Part shown: in pieces, positions 1 through 9,497 of the stretch
How positions within the stretch are numbered: position 1 is the first letter of the stretch
Layout: the number at the start of each line of letters is the position of its first letter
DNA from: G965197555 sp965197555
GTDB taxonomy: Bacteria; Chloroflexota; Dehalococcoidia; Lucifugimonadales; UBA3495
Direction of reading: 5' to 3'
Assembly: GCA_965197555.1 (NCBI GenBank)
Contig: OZ240213.1
Coordinates: forward strand, 3,286,001 to 3,350,000
DNA: 64,000 bases
Notes under the pieces: model-generated
What the model was told of the DNA's origin: nothing
Seen by the model: the letters and a program-made list of their open reading frames with translations, nothing else
The model's database searches: none
Translations under genes and position numbers: made by a program

Positions 1-333
1 TCCAAGGGCGGGGTCAAGGGCATCATTGTGGAGAGTGGCCGACCCAATTTGGGTCAGTTCGTCCACGGGCTGGAAGAGTCGGCCGCTCGTGACCTGGAGG
101 CCGATTATAGGGCTAAAGTGGCCTCCATTAGCATTCCCGCATTAGTAATTCACGGTGAACTGGACAACCTGGCGCCGTTACAGCAGGCATTGAGCATGTA
201 TGAGAGCTTGGCATCTTCCGACAAGCGGTTGCTAACCATCCCCGGTGCGGGCCACAACGACCTGTTGTACGTCGGCATCAATGAATACTTCGCCGCCATC
301 AAAGACTTTGTGGCCCTTGCCGCCGCCGCTTAG
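1..333 (+). CDS. alpha/beta hydrolase, C-terminal fragment
   Basis: The reading frame is open to the left edge, so only the last 110 residues of an alpha/beta-fold hydrolase are present. What is visible fits the end of the fold: a VKGIIVESG strand just after the nucleophile elbow, a strand IPALVIHGELDN carrying the acid residue (Asp of GELDN), and the catalytic His in PGAGHND near the C-terminus. The nucleophilic Ser lies outside the window. This pattern is common in Bem46/YqkD-like serine hydrolases; the substrate cannot be inferred. The gene is convergent with the RraA-like gene, with 77 bp between the stops. Confidence 0.8.
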   Translation, partial: SKGGVKGIIVESGRPNLGQFVHGLEESAARDLEADYRAKVASISIPALVIHGELDNLAPLQQALSMYESLASSDKRLLTIPGAGHNDLLYVGINEYFAAIKDFVALAAAA

Positions 334-410
334 CCCCTTCCTACGGACCCTGTTCCCACTGGCGGACACTGTTGCACTGATAGGGAGGGTCAGCGTCGAA
401 ACAACGGTCT

Positions 411-1136
411 TTAAGGCCTCTTCCGGCCCGTCTTCTCTTCAAACAATTGCCAGGTGCGCTCGTTGAAAGGGTAATATTTGCCCGGTGAGCAATTCTCGAT
501 CTCCAGTTGGGCTTTGATCACCTCTTCTACCTCCTCCCGCTCGTGAGCAATGGTTATCACCTCATCTACGATGGACCGCGGCACCACCACGGCGCCATCA
601 TCGTCGCCGACCACTGCATCGCCAGGCCGCACCAGCACTCCGCCGCACTGGATAGCGTCGTTGACCTGCCAGGGCCAGAACTCAGCGGGCCCTTGTTTGG
701 CGGTTGTCGTGGCGCAATAGACCGGGAAGCCGTACTCCTTCAAAGCCTTGCTGTCCCTGGCTGCGCCGTCGGTTACCAGCCCTCCCACGTTGCGCTGGCG
801 TAATCGCAGGAATTTGATGTCACCACCGATGGAGCTGTATTGCCAACCCATGGCATCTATGACCAGCACCTCCCCGGGGCCGCACAGCTCAAAAGCCACG
901 TACTCCGCCGATCGTTCCCCCTTGGGTTTGTCTTCGGCTAAGTCGGGCCGATGGGGCACGAACCGCAGGGTGACGGCCCTGCCGGCCATCTGTTGGCCAG
1001 GTTGCAATGGCCGGGAGCCCTCGACGTAGCCCATGGGCCATCCCTTGACCCACTATGCGTCCATCAAGGTTTGAGTGGGGATCTTGCTCAATATCTCCAG
1101 AGTTTCGTAGGAAATGGGAGGGAGATCGGCCATCAT
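411..1136 (-). pseudogene. RraA-like family gene interrupted by an in-frame amber codon
   Basis: The protein belongs to the RraA / 4-hydroxy-4-methyl-2-oxoglutarate aldolase-like family: a central GGDIKFLRLRQRNVGGLVTDG segment with the Asp-Gly core, then GDAVVGDDDGAVVVP near the end. The intact part begins at an ATG at 1034, but homologous-looking sequence continues upstream in the same frame to ATGATG at 1131-1136, preceded by TTAGGAGC as a good ribosome site. That N-terminal part (ADLPPISYETLEILSKIPT, then QTLMDA) is separated from WVKGWPMGYVEG by one TAG at 1053-1055. The family usually has Leu here, so a one-base change (TTG to TAG) would explain it. The full frame is 241 codons. It is either a recent pseudogene, a readthrough gene or a sequence error; translation from 1034 would lack about 34 residues. 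Confidence 0.75.
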
Positions 1137-1559
1137 GTTGCTCCTAACTCGAATTGGCCCCATTTTATCCCTCGGATTGTGCCATGCATATGATTGCCGC
1201 ATGGCGATTCCTAGCCTCTGCTTAGAAGTACGCTGGCCAATATCGCCGTTAAATCACATAGGGGTTGGCGATCCATCCAAGAGGTAACTGAATAAAGTCT
1301 GCAGACCGTCCCTGGCCTGAGGTTCCCCTTGTGCCGGTTGAGACCTGGGAGTAGCATGGATTCACTCCATGATGGATAGAGCTATTCCGCTTATCCGTCC
1401 TGTTAGTAACGGCTGGACTTCTGCCGACGCACGATCCAACGCGATCGATGGCACGCTTGCCTCAGACTATTAGCGACGATTTGCTGGATCTGCCGGCAGC
1501 GGCAAGATTGCAGGGTTTCTCAACATTCTTCAGTAACAATGTCCTATCAGGAGGCCGAG
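1137..1559. other. intergenic region, 423 bp
   Basis: This gap separates the divergent RraA-like and enolase-superfamily genes and should carry both promoters. I see no convincing -35/-10 pair, RNA gene or repeat. A short forward frame at 1448-1630 overlaps the start of the next gene and has no recognisable features. Confidence 0.4.
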
Positions 1560-2732
1560 GTGAAAATCACCAATATCGAGACATTCGTGGTGGATGGAGG
1601 GTGGCGGCCCTGGATCTATGTCAAAGTTGAAACCGATGAGGGAGTCACCGGCTACGGGGAGTGCACCGATCCCAGGTCTCCTCAAGGTGTCGTTGGCACT
1701 ATCAAGGACTTGACGCCGGTTTTGATCGGCCAGGACCCTGGAGCATACGAAATGCGTTTCTGGGATATGCTGAGGGCTACGCGCCAGAGTCCCGGCGGCA
1801 TTGCGGCCAAGGCCATTGCCGGAATCGACTGCGCCCTGCTCGACGTTAAAGCCAAGGCCCTGGGCATCTCAGTCACTGAGCTGTTCGGTGGCCCGACCCG
1901 GGATAGCGTTCGGGTCTACTGGTCCCACTGCGGCACCACCCGAGCGCGCTACCCGGAGATGGTGGGAGCGGCGCCGCTGCGGACTATGGAGGACATCGCT
2001 GAGTTGGGCCGGGAGGTGGTGGACCGTGGTTACACAGCGCTAAAGACCAACATTGTAATGCCGGGCGATCCGGCAACAGTATATGGCGGCGGATTCGCTC
2101 GGGGTCCGGGTAGCAGCGACGGCGTAGTTACCACGCCAGTCTTACGCCATATCGAGAGCCTGATCGGCACCTTCCGCGACGCCGTCGGGCCGGACATCGA
2201 CATCAACCTGGACCTTAACTTCCATTTTAAGCCCGAAAGCTGTATGCGCATCGCCAAGGTGCTGGAACAATACGACTTGCTGTGGTTGGAAATAGACATG
2301 TATTCCCCGGAAGCCCTGTACCAAATCAAACAGTCTACCGATACCAGGATTTGCACCGGGGAGAACCTGTACTACATGAAGGAGTATCTACCCTATTTCC
2401 AATCCCACGCCGCCGATGTATTTATGGTAGATGTGCCCTGGAACGGGTTTACCCAGTCAAAGAAAGTGGGCGATCTGGCCGAGGTGTTCCAACTCAACGT
2501 GGCTCCCCATAACTACTACAGCCACATGTCCACCTTTATCAGCGCCAGTCTCTGCGCTGTTCTTCCCAACGTCCGCATCTTGGAGATAGACATCGACGAC
2601 GTGGCCTGGAAAGACGACTTGGTCACCGAGCCACCGGAAATCATCGATGGCTACATGACCATCCCTACGAGGCCTGGCTGGGGCACGGACCTGAATGAGA
2701 AAGAGCTGGCGAAGCATCTTTGGGACAAGTAG
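1560..2732 (+). CDS. mandelate racemase/enolase-superfamily dehydratase
   Basis: A 390-residue enolase-superfamily enzyme, related to sugar-acid dehydratases. The capping domain is N-terminal (KITNIETFVVDGG, then a VTGYGE strand). The barrel carries the expected metal ligands: Asp in DINLDLNFHF, Glu in LLWLEIDMY and Glu in ICTGENLYY, followed by the His of VAPHNYYSHMS. A lysine at the end of the second barrel strand (YTALKTNI) is the likely partner base. The start chosen is GTG at 1560 because AGGAGG lies 6 bases before it; the ATG at 1539 precedes that site and would add seven unlikely residues. Substrate unknown. An aldo/keto reductase follows 111 bp downstream on the same strand, suggesting a sugar or sugar-acid catabolic unit. 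Confidence 0.85.
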   Translation: MKITNIETFVVDGGWRPWIYVKVETDEGVTGYGECTDPRSPQGVVGTIKDLTPVLIGQDPGAYEMRFWDMLRATRQSPGGIAAKAIAGIDCALLDVKAKALGISVTELFGGPTRDSVRVYWSHCGTTRARYPEMVGAAPLRTMEDIAELGREVVDRGYTALKTNIVMPGDPATVYGGGFARGPGSSDGVVTTPVLRHIESLIGTFRDAVGPDIDINLDLNFHFKPESCMRIAKVLEQYDLLWLEIDMYSPEALYQIKQSTDTRICTGENLYYMKEYLPYFQSHAADVFMVDVPWNGFTQSKKVGDLAEVFQLNVAPHNYYSHMSTFISASLCAVLPNVRILEIDIDDVAWKDDLVTEPPEIIDGYMTIPTRPGWGTDLNEKELAKHLWDK

Positions 2733-2843
2733 CTCGTTGATGCACTGAATCGGCGTCGTCAACCGTGACCAGGTCGACACTGAGTCCAGTATTCAAGGTC
2801 AACCCCAAAGGTTACTCCAAGCCTCAGTCCCCAGGAGATGAGG

Positions 2844-3821
2844 ATGAACCCATTGGACATAGTCCAGATAGGCACGACAGGGCTGGAGGTCACGCGGCTG
2901 GGGATAGGAGGCGTGGGGCTTGGGGGAGTTTCGGAGGAAGAAGCTGCAGCCATCATCCACCGGAGCCTGGATATGGGAGTCCGGTACTACGACACGGCCC
3001 CTGTCTACGGTAGGGGCTTTTCTGAGCAACGTGTGGGGAGTGTGCTTTCTCGCCTGCCCGCTTCCAGTTACACCATATCCACCAAGGTGGGACGTTTGCT
3101 GCAATCCGTGGCCCCCGAATTAATCGGCAAGATACCGGGCCCGGTATCCCAGGAAGTAGAGCCCGTATTCAACTTCACCTACGACGGAGTGATGCGCAGT
3201 TTCGAAGAAAGCCTCCAGCGGTTGGGGCTGGACGGCGTGGACATCCTTTTGATCCATGACCCGGACGACTACTACGATCAGGCGTTCGAAGGGGCCTATA
3301 AAGCGCTGGCTGACCTGCGCTCTCAAGGCATAATAACCGCTCTCGGAGCTGGAATGAACCAGTGGGAGATGGAGGCGCGGTTTGCCCGGGAGGGTTTCTT
3401 CGACTGTTTCCTGCTTGCCGGACGTTACACCTTGCTTGACCACTCGGCGCTGCCGGAATTCCTCCCGCTGTGCCAAGAAAAGAACATCAGCGTCATCATT
3501 GGAGGACCGTACAATAGCGGAATCCTTGCTTCCGACCTCACCGAGACGGCTACCTTCAACTATGTGCCAGCCCAGCCCAATGTGCTGGAACAGGCCAGAA
3601 GGTGCAAGACAGTGTGCGACCGTCATGGAGTGCCGCTCAAAGCGGCCGCGCTCCAGTTCGTTCTTGCCCACCCCGCCGTGACCTCCGTGATCCCCGGTCC
3701 TCGCTCAGTAGCAGAGGCTGAAGAGAACTTCCGCATGATTGAGCATCCGATACCGGCGGCGTTGTGGCAGGAGTTGCGTGAGGAGGGCCTCATTCCGCAA
3801 GCGGCTCCCAGGCCGACGTAG
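2844..3821 (+). CDS. aldo/keto reductase
   Basis: A 325-residue NAD(P)-dependent aldo/keto reductase, nearest in pattern to L-fucose / D-threo-aldose 1-dehydrogenases. The barrel tetrad is visible: Asp and Tyr in YYDTAPVYGRG, Lys in TISTKVGR, His in ILLIHDPDD. The nucleotide-binding end is seen in VTSVIPGPRSVAEAEEN. AGGAG at 2833-2837 lies 6 bases before ATG 2844 and directly abuts ATG 2838, so 2844 is preferred. It probably oxidises or reduces a sugar made or used by the neighbouring enolase-superfamily enzyme; that link is inference from position. Confidence 0.87.
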   Translation: MNPLDIVQIGTTGLEVTRLGIGGVGLGGVSEEEAAAIIHRSLDMGVRYYDTAPVYGRGFSEQRVGSVLSRLPASSYTISTKVGRLLQSVAPELIGKIPGPVSQEVEPVFNFTYDGVMRSFEESLQRLGLDGVDILLIHDPDDYYDQAFEGAYKALADLRSQGIITALGAGMNQWEMEARFAREGFFDCFLLAGRYTLLDHSALPEFLPLCQEKNISVIIGGPYNSGILASDLTETATFNYVPAQPNVLEQARRCKTVCDRHGVPLKAAALQFVLAHPAVTSVIPGPRSVAEAEENFRMIEHPIPAALWQELREEGLIPQAAPRPT

Positions 3822-4071
3822 AGAGGCCCGCATACAAATCCCTTACTGGGGACCGGACGCCTCGCCAGGAATCCTGTCCTGTAGTATCGATCGCAATTTG
3901 ACGCCGGTCTGGCTTGGTTGAGCAACATGCCAAGAGGACCGGCTATCGTCATTATAAGAGCGATTCATGTAAGTCGTGAGGGCTGTGCCGCGACTTGACC
4001 CAGTCAATTGACCGCTCCCCTGTTCTCAAGCCCGTCACTCCGAATGATCTCGTCTCCAGCTTTCACGGTGT

Positions 4072-5340
4072 ATGCACACAGAGTCCCCTGGCAATAGCCT
4101 GAGTCGGCCTGGCAGCCTGTTTTATGGATGGTGGGTGGTGCTTGCTGCCTCGCTACAGGGGTTCTTTGGCGTTGGCACTGTAATCAGCGGCTTCCTGGTC
4201 TTGTTCCTGCCCATCCGCGAGGAGCTACACCTTAGCTCCGCCTCCATGTCTCTGGTGATCGGACTGGCCTGGGCGATCAGCGGGGTACTAGCCCCGGTTT
4301 CTGGCTGGATGTGCGACAAGTTCGGTACCCGGCGCCTGGTTTTGATCGGTGGGTTGGTTACCGGTCTTGGGATGATACTGCTCTCTTTTTCCACCAGCTT
4401 TTGGCATTTGTTGCTACTGTACTCCGGCGTGGTAGCCATAGGTCGGCTCGGAGCGGTAAGCCCAACGCTGATGACGACAGTAAACCAGTGGTTCGTTAGG
4501 CGCAAGGCTCTGGCCCTGTCGATCTTGAGCACCAGCTTTGTAGCCGGAGGCGCGGCAATTGTGCCCCTGATGGCCCTGGGGAGCGCCAGCGTCGGTTGGC
4601 GAGACACCTTGTTGTTCGCCGGCGTCTTTTTGTGTTTGTTGGTCCTGCCGGTGGTCTGGGTGCTACGCGACCGGCCCGAAGACCTAGGGCTGGAACCGGA
4701 TGGGTCCAACCCAGAGACCGCAGCTCTGGCTCATCTTCCAAGAGCGTCGGATAACAGCGGCCAGGACTTTACGGTGCGGCAGGCCATCGGTACCTGGGCC
4801 TTCTGGCTGGTCTTGATCGGCCTGGTACTTCGCGTAGCTTTGGGCGACGCCATAGTCGTTCATCAAATTCCGATCCTGGTGTGGAAGGGCATAGATGAAC
4901 AAACAGCGGCCTTCTACTTGTCGCTGATGTTCTTGCTGGCGATACCGTTACGGTTTGGCTTGGGTGTGGCAGCCGGATACCTGCCGGTACACTGGCTATT
5001 GAGCGCCGGCATGGCCGTCGGAGCATTTGGAACCACCGGGCTGTTCATCGCCAGCGGAGGAACAGCGGCTCTATCATTTGTTCTGGGGCAGGCCGTGGTG
5101 GAGGGCATCAGCACATCCAACTGGCTGGCGGTAGGCCTCTATTTTGGCCGGAAGAGCTTCGGCAGGCTGGTTGGGATAATGACGGTATTCTCCAGCTTGG
5201 GTTCTTTAATCTCTCCTGTAATCACCGGCTGGCTATTCGACCGAACACAAAGCTATGAAGTGGTGATCCTGGCTGTTGCGCTCCTGTTTTTGCTGGGCGG
5301 GGCAATTTTTCTTCTCGCCCGCAAACCCGCTTTGAGATAA
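4072..5340 (+). CDS. MFS transporter
   Basis: A 422-residue inner-membrane transporter with about 12 hydrophobic helices and a longer polar loop in the middle (residues about 205-230). The N-terminal LFYGWWVVLAASL and the loop 2-3 motif GWMCDKFGTRRL (motif A type, G-x3-D-x2-G-x-R-R) are typical of the oxalate/formate-antiporter and monocarboxylate-like branch of the major facilitator superfamily. It probably moves a small organic acid; the substrate is not shown by sequence. The start is the first ATG; no strong ribosome site precedes it, and a GTG four bases upstream is out of frame. The gene converges on the flavin monooxygenase. Confidence 0.87.
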   Translation: MHTESPGNSLSRPGSLFYGWWVVLAASLQGFFGVGTVISGFLVLFLPIREELHLSSASMSLVIGLAWAISGVLAPVSGWMCDKFGTRRLVLIGGLVTGLGMILLSFSTSFWHLLLLYSGVVAIGRLGAVSPTLMTTVNQWFVRRKALALSILSTSFVAGGAAIVPLMALGSASVGWRDTLLFAGVFLCLLVLPVVWVLRDRPEDLGLEPDGSNPETAALAHLPRASDNSGQDFTVRQAIGTWAFWLVLIGLVLRVALGDAIVVHQIPILVWKGIDEQTAAFYLSLMFLLAIPLRFGLGVAAGYLPVHWLLSAGMAVGAFGTTGLFIASGGTAALSFVLGQAVVEGISTSNWLAVGLYFGRKSFGRLVGIMTVFSSLGSLISPVITGWLFDRTQSYEVVILAVALLFLLGGAIFLLARKPALR

Positions 5341-5407
5341 CACTGGGTAGTTAATCCCAAACCTTAACCAAAAGTTTGTATCGAACAGCACTCGCGCGGG
5401 GGTATTC

Positions 5408-6610
5408 TTAAGGACTTGCCCCCTCATAGGGACGCAATTTTATCTCGTGCAATGCCGGTATCACCTCTTTGCCCATCAACTCGATAGAGCGCATTGCATC
5501 CTCATGAGGCATTGCTCCTTCGTTACCGTAGATGTGCAAGTAGCCTGGGTTAAGCTCACTGATGGTCTGTGTAAGTTTCCTGGTGACGGTCTCTGGGCTG
5601 CCCACTATGACAATGTTGATCTCCTGCTGCTCCTCGTAGGTCAGCCTCTTGGTTACATCCCCAAAACGCCCGGTCGGTCGCTGCTGCTTCACCCGTAGGG
5701 CTTCACGAGACTGGTATCCGGGGGGGTCATTGTGCTCTCGGGGCCCCTTCATGCGGTTGGCCTCAGTCCACACGAAGTGCCGACCAATCTCCTGGGCTTT
5801 CTCGTCGGTATCAGCGACGAACGCCTTGAGTAGATACCCAAAGTGCTCCGGCCCTGGCTGGAACCCGGATTCAAGAGCTGTATCTATATAAATTTGCTTC
5901 AACCACATAGTGACGTCTAATGCGGCCCCAAGGTTCATGTAAGGGTGACCGTGTTTTGCGGCCCATACCACACTTTCCGGGCTGCCGGTCCCAGGAAACC
6001 AAATATCCGGGTAGGGCTTCTGCATCGGCAAGACCCAAGGGTTGACTACTCGGTAATGGTAATATTCGCCTTCATAGCGAAAAGGCCCCGGCTCGGTCCA
6101 GCACTTTATTATGAGGTCGTGGGCCTCCTCGAAGCGCGCCCGGTTTTCCGTCGGATCAATGCCCCCCTGAAGGCTCTCAACCGCGCCGCCTCGCACAAAG
6201 CCGGAGATTATTCTGCCACCGGAATAGCAGTCCAGCATCGCGATCTCTTCGGCCATTCTAACCGGGTCACTGATAGCGATCACGTTCCCCAGGATGGCTA
6301 TCTTGACATTGTTGGTAAGCTTGGAGATCACTGCAGCATCCAGGTTCACCGCCGGTTTCATGCACCAGTAAGCAGAGTGGTGCTCGTTAGTCATAATCCC
6401 GTCGAAGCCTACCTGGTCGGCGAGAGCGTATTGCTCATGGTACTGGTTGTACAGCACATGAGCTTTCTCTGGGTTGAAGTGGGTGTTAGGGAAACCGAGA
6501 CGTCCCGAATCGTATTTATCTAGCTCCTCGTCGGATATATAGCCATTGGGTTGCTCGGAGAACCAATAGACTTCGACCTTGTCCTTGGGTCTGGCTAACT
6601 GCTCTACCAT
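5408..6610 (-). CDS. LLM-class flavin-dependent monooxygenase
   Basis: A 400-residue luciferase-like (bacterial luciferase fold) oxidoreductase using FMN or F420. Diagnostic segments are DGIMTNEHHSAYW, VKIAILGNVIAISDPVRMAEEIAMLD, GRIISGFVRG and, near the end, EINIVIVGSPETVTRKL. The start is placed at 6610 because GGAGGT precedes that ATG by seven bases; the longer frame to 6685 has no such site. Enzymes of this class oxidise carbon-sulfur compounds, aldehydes or other recalcitrant organics. Expanded families of these are described for SAR202 Chloroflexota, which fits the rest of the window. Substrate unknown. Confidence 0.87.
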   Translation of the reverse strand: MVEQLARPKDKVEVYWFSEQPNGYISDEELDKYDSGRLGFPNTHFNPEKAHVLYNQYHEQYALADQVGFDGIMTNEHHSAYWCMKPAVNLDAAVISKLTNNVKIAILGNVIAISDPVRMAEEIAMLDCYSGGRIISGFVRGGAVESLQGGIDPTENRARFEEAHDLIIKCWTEPGPFRYEGEYYHYRVVNPWVLPMQKPYPDIWFPGTGSPESVVWAAKHGHPYMNLGAALDVTMWLKQIYIDTALESGFQPGPEHFGYLLKAFVADTDEKAQEIGRHFVWTEANRMKGPREHNDPPGYQSREALRVKQQRPTGRFGDVTKRLTYEEQQEINIVIVGSPETVTRKLTQTISELNPGYLHIYGNEGAMPHEDAMRSIELMGKEVIPALHEIKLRPYEGASP

Positions 6611-6779
6611 CGATGCCACCTCCATGTGGTTTCGCAAAGTATACACGATCCTAGGCATACCGCGCACAACCGGCGTTTTTCCCAAAAAGATACTGACTAC
6701 GCCCCATGAATGTAGAATTTGTTACGGGAATGCCCACACAAGTCTGGTCAACCGAGGCGCCAGTTCCTAATCTCAATCT

Positions 6780-7352
6780 TCAGAGCAGGTATTCGTCGGG
6801 GCCGAAGGTGGTATTCCAAGGTGGCTCTGCCAACTGGGCATGAGCCGGTCCTAACGCTAGTAGCCAACCGGGACTATCGAGAGAATCCCCTTGACGGAGC
6901 CATCGCGATTTCTCTCGAGGGTTCCAAAGGGGGAGGGAGTCCTCCAGGGCTTGCACCTCCCCTTGAAGTTGTTGGATTTCGTTAAGTTTGGTGGAGTAGC
7001 TTAGGATGACCCGGATGGCGCGGAGCCGGAGATCCGGGTTGGGGTCTTCAAGGAAGGCACCCAGGTGGATGGTGGCCTGAAGGGTCAGGCCTTGGAGTTG
7101 GCCTTTGGCGAGTTCAGCGGTTTGCCGCTGAAGCAGGGCTAGCTGGGAGCGGAACTCGGGGTGTTGCAGCCAACGGTGCAGTGTCCGGCGGCCGACCTTG
7201 GATAGACGGGCGGCCTGGGCGATGGAGGGAGCGGCGGCCAGAATGGGAAGGGCGGACCGCTGGCGGGGGGAGAGATCCGGGTTTTTTATTTGTGTGCCAT
7301 TTTGTGCCAAAGTGAGCCATGGGCCTCGGTGGTCAGTAAAGAGATTAAGCAA
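6780..7352 (-). CDS. HTH protein resembling phage terminase small subunit
   Basis: A 190-residue soluble protein. Residues about 28-60 (LSPRQRSALPILAAAPSIAQ followed by AARLSKVGRRTLHRWLQHP) form a homeodomain-like helix-turn-helix of the kind at the N-terminus of small terminase subunits (phBC6A51 type), followed by a helical segment and a Pro/Trp-rich tail. No large terminase, portal or capsid gene is near, so it is either a phage relic or a domesticated DNA-binding protein. The start is uncertain because no clear ribosome site is seen; another frame in the same stretch is a shadow. Confidence 0.55.
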   Translation of the reverse strand: MLNLFTDHRGPWLTLAQNGTQIKNPDLSPRQRSALPILAAAPSIAQAARLSKVGRRTLHRWLQHPEFRSQLALLQRQTAELAKGQLQGLTLQATIHLGAFLEDPNPDLRLRAIRVILSYSTKLNEIQQLQGEVQALEDSLPLWNPREKSRWLRQGDSLDSPGWLLALGPAHAQLAEPPWNTTFGPDEYLL

Positions 7353-7506
7353 GGCGTAGATGGTTGCCTAATATGAATGGTAGGGAGTGGCCAGCGGAGG
7401 CTGCAAGGGCGAGGTGTCAGGGGGGTTGGGGGTGGAAAGAATCCCCCAGGGTAAGATGGAACTTGTTCGCAAGTAAGGCTTCATCTAGGTCAAAGGAGGC
7501 TCTTGT

Positions 7507-8081
7507 TTGGAATCGCAGCCGAAAATGAACGCTCCCGATGTCAACAGTAGCAAAAAACTGAAAGACTTCAGAGATTCATGCCAAAAGTATTACGTATGCT
7601 ATGTCATGGCATCCCAAGGGCTCTCCCAGGGGGCTAAGTTGCTAGAGTCAACCAATGCCCAACCACAGAACACCTTGTATTTCGGGACGGAACACCCGGA
7701 TGTTGGCAACTTTGATGCAGCTATCAACATCGGGGAGTATTTCCAAAGTCTCAGCAGCGGAGAGTTTCAGGAGCGACCGGATCATTCGTGCTGGCCATTT
7801 ACACCGAGTGGGACGAGGTTAGGCGGCCGCAGCTCGCGAAAGATTATGAAGTACCGCAAGAAACCTACGTGGAATGCGATCTAATCGGTGATATCCGCAG
7901 GATTCGGAATTTCATAGTCCACGGTGAGGCCCGTGGCGAGTCCCAACCTACAGAATTGAAGGAGCTGGACTGGATAATAGACCCGGCGGGTCTTCAGATT
8001 ACTGGTGACATGTTCCGCAAAATGATTAACGGAACCAGACAAATGGAATTGCGACTGCGGGAACCGGGAGAATTTCCCTGA
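7507..8081 (+). pseudogene. HEPN-like protein gene with a frameshift
   Basis: Two overlapping frames together make one coherent protein of about 191 residues. The first starts at TTG 7507, seven bases after GGAGG, and runs in frame to about 7770 (IGEYFQSLSSGEFQER). The second, in the -1 frame, continues with GSFVLAIYTEWDEVRRPQLA and ends at 8081. One missing base between about 7716 and 7787 explains the break. The C-terminal part has DIRRIRNFIVHGEA, where RNFIVH fits the R-x4-H signature of HEPN domains, which are RNases or RNA-binding partners in toxin-antitoxin and defence systems. A real mutation or a sequencing indel are both possible; no slippery heptamer is evident. Confidence 0.6.
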
Positions 8082-8604
8082 GAGGCTACAAGATAGAGGC
8101 GAGTCTATCCGGGCGAACCTGAATCAGGTTCCTCAATCTGAACGTTGAACAGTGACCATGGCAATCCGCCCACATCTTATCAATGAAATCTGTTCGGGCT
8201 CTCTCGCAACACGTCGGTCTACGGACCTCACGTCGCCCACGGGTCCCTAAGAGGATTCTTCCAATTGAAATTCTGGCAAACCACGATCTTGACAGCCTTA
8301 AAGGCGGGAGTGGCCCACGGCACACGCCAAAGCACATAGGCGGCCTCCAAGGGCAGCAGCGTATCCTTGCCCAACCGTGGACCCCTGAGGACATAGCTAT
8401 TGCTCTTTTCGAGCCGGCGGGCAACTGAGTGCAAGAAACAATGGCCCCGCAGCCACAGTCTAAACGCGGCGCTCTTAACCCGTATTACCCATTTGGCAAA
8501 ACAAGCGATTCAGTAAATAGGCAATATCTTTACTTTTCGAGTCGTTTTATGAATCCTTTGGCGGTTTATCACCTATAATGTGCTCATAATATTAGCGTTT
8601 TGGC
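8082..8604. other. intergenic region, 523 bp, AT-richer at its right end
   Basis: No gene is recognised. Short frames on both strands in 8086-8434 are mutually overlapping and lack family features. A -10-like TATAAT lies at 8574-8579, 25 bases before the next start, without a clear -35. The last 120 bases look richer in A/T than the surroundings, consistent with an accessory insertion. Confidence 0.35.
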
Positions 8605-9084
8605 ATGAAAGTCTTCGCAGATAGCAGCGGCCTCCGCAGACGGCAGTCAGTACAGAATTACCTTGACGCCTACGATGAACACAACAACGCTATCAACCAG
8701 AACCCCAACAACGTTGCGGCCCAAATCATGCTTGGAAAGCTTGACCCTGCCATCGTCGAATTGTGCCAAGCAGCCAAGGAAAGAGCACGTCAGTCCGCTG
8801 AGCACCTACTGAGCAACGGAATGTTCCGTAAGGATGGCAACTGGTCACAAACTGCGAGCGAACTCTTGGACACACGGCGCTGGTTATCACACTCGCAGAT
8901 GATCTCGTGGGAGGATGCCCGGAGTCCTAATATCGGACTGGAGGTCGAGTATCTCAAGCCACATTCCGAGCAGTGGCAGGGATATTGGAATCTATACTCT
9001 CTCCAAAGCCTTGCTGTAAACGACGGCCAGAAACTCTACGAATCCGACTATGCCTCAGTGGTCATCGATGGTCTGACTGGGTGA
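8605..9084 (+). CDS. hypothetical protein, 159 aa
   Basis: I do not recognise this family. The protein is soluble and mostly helical with no signal peptide; it is rich in Asn, Gln and Ser in the first half (LDAYDEHNNAINQNPNN) and has a C-terminal segment YWNLYSLQSLAVNDGQKLYE followed by SDYASVVIDGL that looks conserved-domain-like. It starts at ATG 8605 below a TATAAT box. It sits between a broken HEPN-like gene and a large double nuclease and may be part of the same accessory cargo, but nothing in the sequence fixes a function. Confidence 0.55.
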   Translation: MKVFADSSGLRRRQSVQNYLDAYDEHNNAINQNPNNVAAQIMLGKLDPAIVELCQAAKERARQSAEHLLSNGMFRKDGNWSQTASELLDTRRWLSHSQMISWEDARSPNIGLEVEYLKPHSEQWQGYWNLYSLQSLAVNDGQKLYESDYASVVIDGLTG

Positions 9085-9497
9085 TCTGATCACTCTCTAC
9101 GTCGCCCAAAGCTCTGTATTCTTAAGCGGACGGCGCAGATCACTTGCCTCCCGCAGGAAGTCCAGATCCGCGGCGTCCGCTCGCTTGCGAAAGCAGCCCC
9201 AAAAGGTCCGTCCGAATTCAAATCCTGACTTTGCAACCTTCCTGGCAGGGGAGTGGAGGTCAGTGGTAGCCATAGCCAGCAGTAGCCCTGATAACTTCCG
9301 TCACGGGGAACCAGCGGCCACCCTGCCGTTTTCATCTCCCCCGTCCGGAATCGGCTGTCGGGCCCAGCCTTGGCCCAATCGCTTCTACATCCTGCAAAAC
9401 GCTGAACATCCTGGGGCTGAGGGCTCGCTCCCCTGTCAAAAAGTTCTGCCGCGGACACACCGGAAGAAAGCCGTGGACACGACGAAAGAGGTATGAC
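9085..9497. other. intergenic region, 413 bp
   Basis: No gene is supported. Frames on both strands (9090-9458 and 9185-9496) have compositions unlike a folded protein and no ribosome site. AGAGGT, ending six bases before the next ATG, is the ribosome site of the downstream nuclease. Confidence 0.35.

Noticed and set aside
1053..1055. Pyrrolysine coding at the amber codon
   Set aside because: No methylamine methyltransferase context and no pyl genes; a point mutation or error is simpler.
7716..7787. Programmed -1 frameshifting in the HEPN-like gene
   Set aside because: The geometry would allow -1 slippage, but no X-XXY-YYZ heptamer or strong downstream pseudoknot is visible.
9090..9496. Genes on either strand in the gap before the nuclease
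   Set aside because: Frames overlap one another, lack ribosome sites and show no family-like residues.
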